Source: Archangium violaceum (lineage in GTDB: Bacteria > Myxococcota > Myxococcia > Myxococcales > Myxococcaceae). From it: 64,000 bases of DNA. The notes under the pieces were generated by a model. The model ran no database searches. It saw nothing but the letters and a program-made list of their open reading frames with translations, and was not told where the DNA came from. Shown here one piece after another: positions 17,509 through 25,782 of the stretch. The stretch is from assembly GCF_016887565.1 (NCBI RefSeq), contig NZ_CP069396.1, positions 8,972,001-9,036,000 of the forward strand, read 5' to 3'. A program made the translations under genes and the position numbers. Position 1 is the first letter of the stretch; each line of letters starts with the position of its first letter.

Positions 17509-18468
17509 TCAGAAGAAGTGGGTGAACCGGATCTGGTAGGCCTGATTCCTGGAGGCGCCACCGGTCGCCCTGAAGTCCCTCTGGTATTGCAGCATGAGCA
17601 GTGACGAGGGATTCAACCGGATGGTCGGCGAGAGGCGCACGGTCTGGACGGTCTGCTTCTCCGACAGGACCCGGTTGAGCTGCTGACCCTCCAGATCGGC
17701 CCGGAGGTTCTGCTTCCCGTTGGCTGTCAGGAAGTAGGAGAGGGCGATGTAGAAGCTCTTGGAGAGGTCGACCGCGAGGTGCCCCTCGAACCCGTAGGAC
17801 AGCTCGCGGCTGTTCTCGAACTGGACCAGTGTCGGGGGGGCACCCGCGGGCGCCACGTTGAGGCGGAAGTCGTCATTCGTCGTGGTGAAGCCCACGTTCC
17901 CAACGAGCTGCGCGGTGAGGATCTTGTACCGCTGGTAGATCGAGAGCTGTGGCCGGAAGACCCAGCGGTTCTGCCCGATATTGAGCGGGCCTCGATTCGG
18001 GTCGTACTCGCCGACGGGAATGGTCACGTACAGGGTACCCGCGAGGGCCGTGGGGTGGTCCGACTGCTCGTTGAAGCCGTACCCGATGGTCGGCGCGTAG
18101 ATCGGGTCGGAGATGCCCGTCATGCCAACCTGCTGGCCACCCGTCGCGGCGCTCGTGATGTTCACGTTCGCGGCGGCGAAGATGACATCGATGGGCGCCA
18201 GGCCGATGTTGCCGTACTTGAGCAGGTAGGTCCCGCGCAGCACCATCGTGGTCTGCGAGGCGATCTGCTGGTCCGACGTGGCCGAGTAGCGCAAGTAGGC
18301 GTTGAGCATCAGGGTATTCGAAGGCAGGTAGATACCAGCCTCGTAGTCCCGCGCATCCGTTTGTGCGAGCGCCCTCTGCGGCAGCAGGAAGAAGAGGGCC
18401 AGCACGCAAGAAATCATGAGTGGCATCACGTGACCGCGCTGCTCGAGCCTGGGGGAGTCGTTCATCAT
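17509..18468 (-). CDS. Outer-membrane beta-barrel of the phenol meta-pathway (MetA) type
   Basis: A 319-residue protein with a signal peptide (hydrophobic LMISCVLALFFLLPQRALA) and alternating amphipathic strands ending in FTHFF, the C-terminal Phe typical of outer-membrane barrels. The pattern GTLYVTIPVGEYDPNRGP followed by NIGQNRWVFRPQ is characteristic of the Phenol_MetA_deg family, which includes channels for hydrophobic aromatic compounds. The start at 18468 (two adjacent ATGs) follows AGGAAGGAAA. It is divergent from the secreted hydrolase at 18817. The shared promoter holds two perfect TTTCGC-N3-GCGAAA sites, so the pair is probably controlled by the IclR protein at 19896. Confidence 0.75.
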   Translation of the reverse strand: MMNDSPRLEQRGHVMPLMISCVLALFFLLPQRALAQTDARDYEAGIYLPSNTLMLNAYLRYSATSDQQIASQTTMVLRGTYLLKYGNIGLAPIDVIFAAANVNITSAATGGQQVGMTGISDPIYAPTIGYGFNEQSDHPTALAGTLYVTIPVGEYDPNRGPLNIGQNRWVFRPQLSIYQRYKILTAQLVGNVGFTTTNDDFRLNVAPAGAPPTLVQFENSRELSYGFEGHLAVDLSKSFYIALSYFLTANGKQNLRADLEGQQLNRVLSEKQTVQTVRLSPTIRLNPSSLLMLQYQRDFRATGGASRNQAYQIRFTHFF

Positions 18469-18646
18469 GATTCGGGTATTTCCTTCCTGTGTCCGCGAGT
18501 GGCGGGAACTCTAGATGCGCATGAATCCTTATCCGAGATCATGGCGCATTGGCATGACGCGGACCGACAACCAATGCCATGCGAATATTGCCAGGACGCT
18601 GGTGTCGCGGCTCCTTCCGTGAGCCGCGCCTTCGGCCGCCGTGGTC

Positions 18647-18667
18647 CCATTTCGCATAGCGAAATGG
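18647..18667. promoter_or_regulatory. IclR-type operator, site 1
   Basis: CCATTTCGC-ATA-GCGAAATGG has perfect 9-base arms around a 3-base centre. It lies in the divergent promoter of the barrel and hydrolase genes. TTTCGC-N3-GCGAAA is a layout used by IclR-family regulators, and an IclR gene lies 1.2 kb away with like sites in its own promoter. Confidence 0.65.
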
Positions 18668-18685
18668 AATGTGAATCATGGCTTT

Positions 18686-18702
18686 GTTTCGCATGGCGAA
18701 AC
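18686..18702. promoter_or_regulatory. IclR-type operator, site 2
   Basis: GTTTCGC-ATG-GCGAAAC has perfect 7-base arms, centred 37 bases from site 1, about 115 bases before the hydrolase ATG. Paired sites suggest cooperative binding or DNA looping. Confidence 0.65.
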
Positions 18703-18816
18703 GGGCTGTGTTTGCAACACCGCTCTGGCGGTCATGACTTGATTTTCCTTCTTTCATCGGTAGTGTATCCGATTGTCTGGGAATGCGGTCTGCCTCCCCA
18801 GGCAAAGGGAGAAGTC

Positions 18817-19701
18817 ATGAAAGCGACGGCAGGTTCCAGGCTCCTCGTTGCTCTGCTCTTGTCCATGGCGTGGAGCTCCTCCGCACTGGCCCAGAGTCTG
18901 ACCAGCTTCACGGCCACGTATCGGGGCGGTAGTGGCTCCATCTGTGGCACGACGTACAGCATCATCGGCAAGGAGCCTTTGTCCTCACAGAGCAGGTACC
19001 CGGTGTTCATCTACACGGTGGGCACCACGGAGGGGTACGATCACGCCTCGGCGATGGCCGCCGTCGAGGAGATGGCGAGCCGTGGCTATGTCGCGGCCAC
19101 CGTCGAGTATGACAACGCCACCTTTGGCACCTGCTCCACGCTCGAGAGCCGAGCCAGGTGCATCTTCGATTCGACCCGCTCGACCAGCGCCATCAACACG
19201 GTCTGTTCGCGCGCCAAGGCGGATTGCTCCAAGGGCGTTGTGGTGGCCGGCTTCAGCCAGGGGTCCATCATGGCCATCCTGGCCAAGAATCATGACAGCC
19301 GGGTGCAGGCCGCCTATGGGCTGGGAGCGGGCGTCGCGTACTCCGTCTATGATCTTCGCTCCTGCGTCGCCAACGGCAACCGCTCGCTGCCGAGCGACCG
19401 TCTCCGGGTCGTGAATGGAGAGAACGACGCGTTCATGGGCTCGACCGAGCTCACCGTGCGCAGCCAGATCCAGGAGATGACGGGGCTGTCGTGCCCGTTG
19501 GCGACCTCCTGCTTCCGTAGCAACAACAGCGGCTGGTACATCGTGGAGAATTCCGAGGCCTCGGATGGTATCGCCGACCACTGCTACATGCGTCAGGGAG
19601 GCTGCGTCGGCCTCACCCTGGACCAGAAGTGGCGCACCGGCACCTACGGCTGGTCATTGAGGACCAACCTGAACTGGCTGACGCAGTTCACCCAGCCATA
19701 G
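18817..19701 (+). CDS. Secreted alpha/beta hydrolase (lipase/dienelactone-hydrolase-like)
   Basis: A 294-residue exported enzyme. The ATG at 18817 follows GGGAGAAG and starts a signal peptide (about 1-25, ending ALA-QS). The nucleophile elbow is GFSQG (Ser147), with the candidate Asp in VNGENDAFMG and His in the C-terminal ADHCYMRQGG region. Multiple Cys residues suggest disulphides. It lies between the divergent barrel gene and the IclR gene and shares their operator motif, so it probably hydrolyses an ester outside the cell whose product enters through the barrel. Confidence 0.82.
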   Translation: MKATAGSRLLVALLLSMAWSSSALAQSLTSFTATYRGGSGSICGTTYSIIGKEPLSSQSRYPVFIYTVGTTEGYDHASAMAAVEEMASRGYVAATVEYDNATFGTCSTLESRARCIFDSTRSTSAINTVCSRAKADCSKGVVVAGFSQGSIMAILAKNHDSRVQAAYGLGAGVAYSVYDLRSCVANGNRSLPSDRLRVVNGENDAFMGSTELTVRSQIQEMTGLSCPLATSCFRSNNSGWYIVENSEASDGIADHCYMRQGGCVGLTLDQKWRTGTYGWSLRTNLNWLTQFTQP

Positions 19702-19774
19702 CCACGAGGACGGCGTGGGCTCCTCGGTGTTCGCGCGCCTGGAGGAGCCCACGAGGCTCTGGCCGAGCTTCGAA

Positions 19775-19789
19775 TTTCGCCAGGCGAAA
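19775..19789. promoter_or_regulatory. IclR-type operator, site 3
   Basis: TTTCGC-CAG-GCGAAA, perfect 6-base arms with a 3-base centre, lies between the hydrolase stop and the IclR start, about 107 bases before the ATG. It points to autoregulation by the same protein that binds sites 1 and 2. Confidence 0.6.
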
Positions 19790-19793
19790 CAGG

Positions 19794-19814
19794 GTTTCGC
19801 CCACGATGCGAAAC
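19794..19814. promoter_or_regulatory. IclR-type operator, site 4 (wide spacing)
   Basis: GTTTCGC-N7-GCGAAAC, perfect 7-base arms but a 7-base centre, 5 bases from site 3. The half-site sequence is identical to site 2. It may be a weaker or overlapping site in the IclR promoter. Confidence 0.5.
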
Positions 19815-19895
19815 CAGGTTCCGCCCACGTTGACCCGAAGTGTTTGGGCCTCCTATCGTCCTGACTCCCGTAAATACCAGGACACCAGGACGGCC

Positions 19896-20747
19896 ATGCT
19901 CCGTTTCTCCGATCTTCCCGTTCCCCTGAAGGACTCCGCGGCACCCGACGTGGGGCTCCTGCACGATCCAGACGAGGAAGAGGCCAAGGACCGCCAGTTC
20001 GTGACGGCACTGGCGCGCGGGCTCGAGGTGCTCCGTGCGTTCACGCCTCACACCCCGCTGCTCGGGAACCGGGAGCTCGCGGCCAGCACCGGCCTGCCCA
20101 AGCCGACCATCTCCCGGCTCACCCATACCCTGACCCGACTCGGCTATCTCAAATACTCGGAGCGCTTGGGAAAGTATCAGCTCGGCACGGGGGTGCTGTC
20201 GCTGGGCTACGCGGCGCTCTCCAGTATGAACGCCCGCCAGATGGCCAGGCCCCTGATGCAGGAGATGGCCGACCAGGTCAACGCCATGGTCTCCCTGGGC
20301 ACCCGAGACCGGCTCAGCATGGTGTACGTCGAGCACTGCCGCTCCAACTCAGCGGTGACCGTGCGCCTCGACGTCGGCTCACGCATCCCGTTGGCGACCA
20401 CGGCCATGGGGCGGGCGCTGCTCGCCGCCCTGCCCGAGTTGGAACAACAGGTCATGATGGAGCGCATCGCCAGACAGGATCCGGACCAGTGGCCGCGCCT
20501 CCGCGCCGGCATCGAGCAGGCCCTCGAGGAGTACCGGACCCATGGGTTCACGCTCTCCGTTGGCGAGTGGACTTCGGACGTGAATGCCGTGGGCGTCGCC
20601 CTCATCCCGCCCGATGGCGGTCAGATTCTGGCGTTCAACTGCGGAGGCCCATCGTCCCAGCTGTCTCGCGAGCGGCTCATGGGTGAACTCGGTCCCCGTC
20701 TGGTGGACCTCGTCCGCGACGTCAAGGCGGGTCTGCCGCGCCGCTGA
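19896..20747 (+). CDS. IclR-family transcriptional regulator
   Basis: A 283-residue regulator. After a 35-residue charged extension it has a winged helix (FVTALARGLEVLRAF, then LGNRELAASTGLPKPTISRL) and a GAF-like IclR effector domain, with the family signatures RLDVGSRIPLATTAMGRALL and VNAVGVALIPPDGG. The ATG at 19896 follows ACCAGGACGG; an open frame continues upstream through the operators and is not used. Homologues of the PcaR/PobR type govern aromatic or dicarboxylate metabolism, which would agree with the neighbouring MetA-type barrel. Four matching palindromes in the two nearby promoters make this the probable local regulator. Confidence 0.88.
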   Translation: MLRFSDLPVPLKDSAAPDVGLLHDPDEEEAKDRQFVTALARGLEVLRAFTPHTPLLGNRELAASTGLPKPTISRLTHTLTRLGYLKYSERLGKYQLGTGVLSLGYAALSSMNARQMARPLMQEMADQVNAMVSLGTRDRLSMVYVEHCRSNSAVTVRLDVGSRIPLATTAMGRALLAALPELEQQVMMERIARQDPDQWPRLRAGIEQALEEYRTHGFTLSVGEWTSDVNAVGVALIPPDGGQILAFNCGGPSSQLSRERLMGELGPRLVDLVRDVKAGLPRR

Positions 20748-20761
20748 GAAGCGCAACCAGG

Positions 20762-21025
20762 TGCCCACCTTCACGGGGGGAGAGCGAGCTCTGCACCCAA
20801 GGAGAGGACGCCGGATGCGAACCGCTCGTCCGGGCCGTGGCCCGAGCACTCTGCCAGCCGCGGCTCCCCCAACGGCAACGCCAGCACATCTGCCAGGCCC
20901 AGCGGAAGTTGCTGCCCAGCCACCAGCCCTGGAAGTTCCTCGAGGTGCTGACGGCGAACTGCGGCGGGGAGAATTGTGAGCCCGCACCTCGCGGAGGCGG
21001 GGGCTCGCATGAGGGGGAGAGGTGA
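20762..21025 (+). pseudogene. Cys-rich coding remnant without a start codon
   Basis: From about 20780 this frame has strong third-position GC and a protein-like composition, with cysteines at regular spacing (ELCTQGEDAGCEPLV, ARALCQPRLP, RQHICQAQRK, TANCGGENCEP). It is open upstream into the IclR gene, but no start codon fits. It is probably the 3' end of a gene whose 5' part was lost. The family is not recognised. The rest of the gap to 21169 shows no further gene. Confidence 0.3.
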
Positions 21026-21169
21026 CGTGACGTTGGCGGCTGAACGCGCCCCTCGCCTCCATGGGAGGGGCAGGCAGCGCCCCGGCGCCTGGAGCCCCCG
21101 GCGGGACAGCCCCGGGGGGCGGATGATGGGGCGGGCACGCGCCCCTACCGTTGGCTGCGGGGGAAGACC

Positions 21170-22951
21170 TTGCAGCACACGCACACCTTCGAGCCCGAGC
21201 CGCGCGCCGGCACCATCCACTTTCCCAACGGACACCCGGCCCGCTGGGTGCGCGTCGCGCCCGAGGCCCCTCCGCACGCCGTGCTGCGCGCCCTGCGCCT
21301 GCCCCCGCACCAGGGGCTGCTGCTGCTGTTGGGCGGCGCGGAGGGGATGGCGCCCGAGCTCAACGAGCGCCTGGCGCAGCTCCTCGGCCAGGCGGTGGCC
21401 CGCAGCGCCGCGGAGACGGGCGCCCTCATCCTCGACGGCGGCACCCACTCGGGGGTGATGGCCCTGATGGGGCGGGGCGTGGCGGACCTCGGCTACCGCT
21501 CGCCCCTGGTGGGCGTGGCCCCGGCGGACCTCGTCACCTTTCCGGGCGGCCCCCCGGCGGAGGCGGACGGCCGCGCGCCCCTGGACGAGCACCACACCCA
21601 CTTCGTCCTCGTGGAGACGGACACCTGGGGCGGCGAGACACCCACCCTCTTCGCGCTCGCCTCCGCGCTCGCCGACGGCCTGCCGGTGACGGTGGTGCTC
21701 GTCAACGGCGGGGACATCTCGCGCGACGAGGTGCTGCGCGCGGTGCGCCAGGGCTGGCCCGTGGTGGTGATCGAGGGCAGCGGCCGGCTGGCGAACGCGC
21801 TGGCCCTGCTGATGAGCCAGCCCCTGTCGCCCGTGGCGGACCCGGTCCTCGCGGAAATCATCGCCGATGGAGACCTGTGCCGCTTCCCGCTGGACGGCCC
21901 GCCGCAGGACTTCGAGCGGCTGCTCAAGCGCGAGCTGCGCGAGGACTCCATCCTCAAGCTGGCCTGGCAGCGCTTCGCGGACTACGACGCCAACGCCCGG
22001 CGCCAGCAGCGCCTCTTCCAGCGGATGCAGTTCTGGATTCTCACCCTGGGCCTGCTGGGCACGCTGGCGGCACTCCTCCAGACGCAGCTCGCCCGGGTGG
22101 CGTCCGGGGGCGCCCTCACGCCCATGCTGACGGGGGGCGTGCTGGAGGACGTGCTACAAGTGCTGGTGGTGGCGCTGGCCGCGGCCGTCACCGCGCTGGT
22201 GGCCGCCGCAAGCCGCTTCAAGTCCGGCGCCCGCTGGATTCTGCTGCGCGCCCACGCCGAGGCGCTCAAGCGGGAAATCTACCGCTACCGCTGCCTCCTC
22301 AGCACCCGGGGCGCGCCGGGCACGGGCCGCATCAGCCGCGAGCGCCGGCTGGCCAGCCGGATGAAGTCCATCAGCCGCCAGCTCATGCAGACGGAGGCCA
22401 ACGTCTCCGCCCTGCGCTCCTACCGGGGACGGCTGCCCCCGCCGGACACGCTGGCGGAGGGGGATGACGGCTTCAGCCCGCTGACGGCCTCGCGCTACCT
22501 GCGCGTGCGGCTCAATGACCAGCTCGCCTACTACCGCCGCCGCATCGACGAGCTGGACAGGCGATCGCACCGGCTGCAGTGGCTCATCATCGTGGCGGGC
22601 GGCGTGGGCACGGTGCTGGGCGCGGTGGGGCTGACGCTGTGGGTGGCGCTGACGACGGCGCTGGTGACGTCCGTCACCGCGTGGCTGGGCACCCTGCAGG
22701 CCGAGCACCGGTTGATGAAGTACCACCAGTCCGCCACGGACCTGGACAACATCAAGGCCTGGTGGAGCGCGCTGTCCATCGAGGAGCAGGGGCGCCGCCG
22801 CAACTTCGAGCTGCTCAGGGATAGCACCGAGCTCGTCCTGCAGATGGAGCTGACGGGGTGGGTGCGGGAGATGAAGGACGCGCTGACGCGGCTGCACGCG
22901 CGGCATGACCGCAACGCTCGGGAGGCCCGGACGCGCCAGCGCCGGCACTGA
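21170..22951 (+). CDS. LSDAT (TRPM-like SLOG) domain fused to SLATT/DUF4231-type transmembrane segments
   Basis: A 593-residue protein translated from a TTG after GCGGGGGAAGACC; no in-frame ATG occurs before residue 60. Residues about 45-235 form a Rossmann-like SLOG domain of the prokaryotic LSDAT kind related to the N-terminus of TRPM channels: LLLLGGAEGM, ILDGGTHSGVMALMGRGV, FVLVETDTWGGETP, VVLVNGGDISRDEV and VVIEGSGRLANAL are nucleotide-site elements. Two transmembrane helices follow (about 288-306 and 326-348). A SLATT/DUF4231-like block then contains YYRRRIDELDRRSHRLQW, two more helices (about 471-508) and a cytoplasmic tail with HQSATDLDNIKAWW. SLOG-SLATT proteins are proposed nucleotide-sensing membrane effectors in conflict systems. 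The TIR gene starts 15 bases downstream, so the two form an operon. Confidence 0.8.
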   Translation: MQHTHTFEPEPRAGTIHFPNGHPARWVRVAPEAPPHAVLRALRLPPHQGLLLLLGGAEGMAPELNERLAQLLGQAVARSAAETGALILDGGTHSGVMALMGRGVADLGYRSPLVGVAPADLVTFPGGPPAEADGRAPLDEHHTHFVLVETDTWGGETPTLFALASALADGLPVTVVLVNGGDISRDEVLRAVRQGWPVVVIEGSGRLANALALLMSQPLSPVADPVLAEIIADGDLCRFPLDGPPQDFERLLKRELREDSILKLAWQRFADYDANARRQQRLFQRMQFWILTLGLLGTLAALLQTQLARVASGGALTPMLTGGVLEDVLQVLVVALAAAVTALVAAASRFKSGARWILLRAHAEALKREIYRYRCLLSTRGAPGTGRISRERRLASRMKSISRQLMQTEANVSALRSYRGRLPPPDTLAEGDDGFSPLTASRYLRVRLNDQLAYYRRRIDELDRRSHRLQWLIIVAGGVGTVLGAVGLTLWVALTTALVTSVTAWLGTLQAEHRLMKYHQSATDLDNIKAWWSALSIEEQGRRRNFELLRDSTELVLQMELTGWVREMKDALTRLHARHDRNAREARTRQRRH

Positions 22952-22966
22952 GCGAGAGGAGGGGGC

Positions 22967-24127
22967 ATGGCTCGTATCTTCGTCAGCTACCGGCGGGAGG
23001 ACAGCCCCGGACATACCGGCCGGCTGTATGACCACCTGGTGGCCCACTTTGGCGAGCAGCTCGTCTTCCGGGACATCGAGGCAATAGAGCTCGGGGCGGA
23101 CTTCGTGAAGGCCATCGAGGAGGCGATTGGCGCCAGCAGCGTGCTCATCGCCGTCATCGGGCCGCAGTGGCTCACCGCGAAGGACCGGCAGGGGCGGCGC
23201 CGGCTGGACAACCCCAAGGATTTCGTGCGGCTGGAGCTGGCCACGGCGCTCTCGCGCGGGGTTCGTGTCATCCCCGTGCTGGTGGACGGCGCGAGCATGC
23301 CCCCGGAGGAGGAGCTCCCGCCCGACCTCTCCGCGCTGGCCCGGCGCAATGCCATCGAGGTGAGCGACCTGCGCTTCCGCACCGACGTGGCGCGGCTCCT
23401 CCAGGCCATCGATGCCGCGCTCGCCGAGCGTCAAGCCGAGCCGCACCTGACGCGCGCGCCGCCCGTGAGGCGGGAGCGCGCGCCGCATCCGAGGCAAAAG
23501 GGGCGGCGGTGGGGCGCCGTGCTGTTCGTGGCCCTCCTCACCGCGGGGGTATTCGGCGCGGTGTGGTGGACGGTGCTGCGGCGCACTCCGGGAGGCGTCC
23601 CCGCGGTGGAGCAGCCCGGCATCGGCGGGGCCGGGCGGGAAGAGGCCCCTCCCCCCCGTGCGAAGCCGGCGCCCTCCCGGAAGAAGCCCGCTGGCGGGGA
23701 AAAGGCGAAGGCGGACACGAAGCCCGAGGCGGTGGATGCGGGGACGGTGGACGAGCCGCCGGATGCGGGCCAGCCACCCGCCGAGCCCGCCCCGCCGGAT
23801 GCGGGCCAGCCACCCGCCAAGCCCACCCCGCCGGATGCGGGCCAGCCCGCGGGGGGCACTTCCTCGGGGCCGGGCACGGGCGGCTCCGAGCCCCCACCCA
23901 AGCCGGAGGAGCCCGCGGCCCCGGAGGGGACTGGAGGCGCGGGAGGAACAGAGAAGGAGGGGGACGCCAAGCCCCACCCGCCGCCGGACCCGGGCGACGA
24001 GGTGACCCCATCGCCCCCTCAGCCCAACCCCTCCTCGATGGCTGCTCCCTCGCGGGAACCTGCGCTCCACGGCGGCTTCCACGCTCGCGGTGGCCCGGCC
24101 CCTGGAGTGTGTGGCGTACTTGAGTAA
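22967..24127 (+). CDS. TIR-domain protein with a single transmembrane helix and Pro-rich tail
   Basis: A 386-residue protein with an excellent GAGAGGAGG site 5-6 bases before the ATG. Residues 1-150 are a TIR_2-type domain: RIFVSYRRED (first strand and loop), VFRDIEAIELGADF, VLIAVIGPQWL and DFVRLELATALSRGVRVIPV. Glu90 in this last helix is at the position of the catalytic Glu of TIR NADases. A transmembrane helix lies at about 183-204, then a long Pro/Ala-rich tail with a 12-residue tandem repeat. The N-terminal TIR domain would face the cytoplasm beside the LSDAT-SLATT partner. The last 30 or so residues overlap antisense to a hydrolase remnant and may not be the original C-terminus. Confidence 0.82.
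   Translation: MARIFVSYRREDSPGHTGRLYDHLVAHFGEQLVFRDIEAIELGADFVKAIEEAIGASSVLIAVIGPQWLTAKDRQGRRRLDNPKDFVRLELATALSRGVRVIPVLVDGASMPPEEELPPDLSALARRNAIEVSDLRFRTDVARLLQAIDAALAERQAEPHLTRAPPVRRERAPHPRQKGRRWGAVLFVALLTAGVFGAVWWTVLRRTPGGVPAVEQPGIGGAGREEAPPPRAKPAPSRKKPAGGEKAKADTKPEAVDAGTVDEPPDAGQPPAEPAPPDAGQPPAKPTPPDAGQPAGGTSSGPGTGGSEPPPKPEEPAAPEGTGGAGGTEKEGDAKPHPPPDPGDEVTPSPPQPNPSSMAAPSREPALHGGFHARGGPAPGVCGVLE
23756..23850 (+). repeat. 36-bp tandem repeat inside the TIR gene
   Basis: Two full units and one partial unit (23756-23791, 23792-23827, 23828 onward) encode PPDAGQPPAEPA, PPDAGQPPAKPT and PPDAGQPAG. This low-complexity linker is likely to vary in copy number between strains. Confidence 0.75.
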
Positions 24128-24390
24128 ACCTCGAGCAGCCAGGACCGTAGGAGCGGCGGCACGTTCCCGGGCTGCATGGCCGCGGTGTGGTCCAGCTCGT
24201 CGAGGATGCGGACCTCCCACCCGAGCGCCTCGAGCTCCGAGCGTCTTTGGAGCAGGGGCCCCGCCAGGCTGACGAGCACGTCGCCCCACTCCTTGCCGTA
24301 ACGGATTTCGTCCCTGCTCCCGGCGAAGCACAGCCGCGGACACCGCAGCCGCGACTGGATCGCCGAGTCGTCGAATGACTGGGGTGTGGA
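24100..24390 (-). pseudogene. C-terminal fragment of an alpha/beta hydrolase
   Basis: The minus-strand frame encodes RCPRLCFAGSRDEIRYGKEW, LEALGWEVRILDELDHTAAM and VPPLLRSWL, which match the last two strands, the acid and the catalytic His region of an alpha/beta hydrolase. The nucleophile half is missing; upstream the frame loses protein character by about 24400. It overlaps the 3' end of the TIR gene. It is a decayed gene that marks a rearrangement border. Confidence 0.45.
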
Positions 24391-24561
24391 ACTTTCAGGG
24401 CCGCTCCGCATCACCCAGCGCGTGTCCCGGCAGTGAGAAGGCGCCGCGGGTGAGACATACAACCCACCGAGCGACCGGGTAGGACGCCACGACAGCCGAC
24501 CTGTTCCGGGGGATGACGACCCCGGGCCGCATGGCTACCTCCTGACCTCGGGAGGCGGGAC

Positions 24562-25782
24562 ATGGGGCGGGGACGAAGGTGGGCGATGGTGGTAGCGGCA
24601 GCCACCGTGATGACGTCGGGGTGCGCCGTGTTCACCACGAAGGAGTCATCCAAACCCTTCCAGCTGCGCGCGGAGGTGGACTCGCGGGGGGCGGGGTTCG
24701 CCACGGCGCTCTACCAGACGGTGGGCGTGCGCATGGTGCCGGGCAATCGCCTGCGCTGGGCCAACAACGGCGCCGTCTTCGACGTGATGGTGGAGGAACT
24801 GTCGCGCGCGCGCTCCTCGATGAACATCGTCATCTTCATCTGGCGCCCGGGAGAGGCCTCCGAGCGGCTGCTCTCCGTCATCACCGAGCGGGCCCGGGCG
24901 GGAGTGGCCTGCCGGGTGCTCGTGGATCCGCTGGGCAGCGCCCCTTTCGAGAAGAAGGTGAAGCCGAGGCTGGAAGCGGCCGGGTGCAAGGCGCACCTGT
25001 TCCGCCCGCTGCCGGCGGACGAGAACCTCGCGCGCAACCACCGCAAGGTGATTGTCGTGGACGGCCGGGTGGGCATCACCGGTGGAGTGGCCATCCAGGA
25101 CGAGTGGCTGGGGGAGGCGCGCAACGAGAAGGAGTGGCGCGACACGAACGCGCGGGTGGAGGGCCCGGTGGTGGCGCAGCTCCAGCAGGCCTTCGCGGAG
25201 AACTGGCAGGAGACGACGGGCGAGCTGCTGCCCGCGAGCGACTTCCCGGGGCTCGACAGGCCGGAGCCCGGACTGGACGAGGCGAGTGAGGGTTGGGCAG
25301 CCTTCATCGGCAGCACGGCGAACCCCGAGCTCACGCGGGCCGAGCGCCTCACGCAGTTGATGGTGCGCGCGGCGCGCAAGCGGCTGTGGATCGCCCAGGC
25401 GTACTTCACGCCGAACGAGGCTCTCATGGAGCTGCTGGTGGAGCGGGCCCGGGCGGGAGTGGACGTGCGGGTGCTCGCGCCCGGGGACAAGAACGACCAC
25501 GCGGCCATCACCGTGGCCCAGCGCGCGACCTACGACAAGTTGAGGGCCGCGGGCGTGCGCATCTGGGAGTACCAGCCATCGATGATGCACGCGAAGACGA
25601 TGCTGGTGGATGACCAGCTGGTGCTGGTGGGCTCCATCAACTACGACCCGCTGTCCTTCAACATGCTCGAGGAAGGCTCGCTGGTGCTCCAGGACAACGA
25701 GGCCGCACGGCGGATGGAGGCCTTCTTCCTGGAAGACCTGAAGCACGCGCGCGAGGTGAAGGCCGCACAGGCTTCGCGCTGA
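24562..25782 (+). CDS. Lipoprotein phospholipase-D-family protein (cardiolipin synthase-like)
   Basis: A 406-residue protein with lipobox MTSGC (Cys21), so it is membrane-anchored. It has two complete HKD motifs: NHRKVIVVDG (His160, Lys162, Asp167) and MHAKTMLVDD (His343, Lys345, Asp350), followed by GSINYDPLSF. This is the layout of the cardiolipin synthase/phospholipase D superfamily, closest to ClsB-like enzymes. It could make cardiolipin at the envelope or cleave foreign phospholipids. The lipoprotein anchor is unusual for cardiolipin synthases, which normally have membrane helices. Confidence 0.87.
   Translation: MGRGRRWAMVVAAATVMTSGCAVFTTKESSKPFQLRAEVDSRGAGFATALYQTVGVRMVPGNRLRWANNGAVFDVMVEELSRARSSMNIVIFIWRPGEASERLLSVITERARAGVACRVLVDPLGSAPFEKKVKPRLEAAGCKAHLFRPLPADENLARNHRKVIVVDGRVGITGGVAIQDEWLGEARNEKEWRDTNARVEGPVVAQLQQAFAENWQETTGELLPASDFPGLDRPEPGLDEASEGWAAFIGSTANPELTRAERLTQLMVRAARKRLWIAQAYFTPNEALMELLVERARAGVDVRVLAPGDKNDHAAITVAQRATYDKLRAAGVRIWEYQPSMMHAKTMLVDDQLVLVGSINYDPLSFNMLEEGSLVLQDNEAARRMEAFFLEDLKHAREVKAAQASR

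Noticed and set aside
23756-23850. CRISPR-like tandem repeat
   Set aside because: The 36-base units are contiguous without spacers and encode a Pro-rich linker in the TIR protein. No CRISPR array or cas gene is present in the window.
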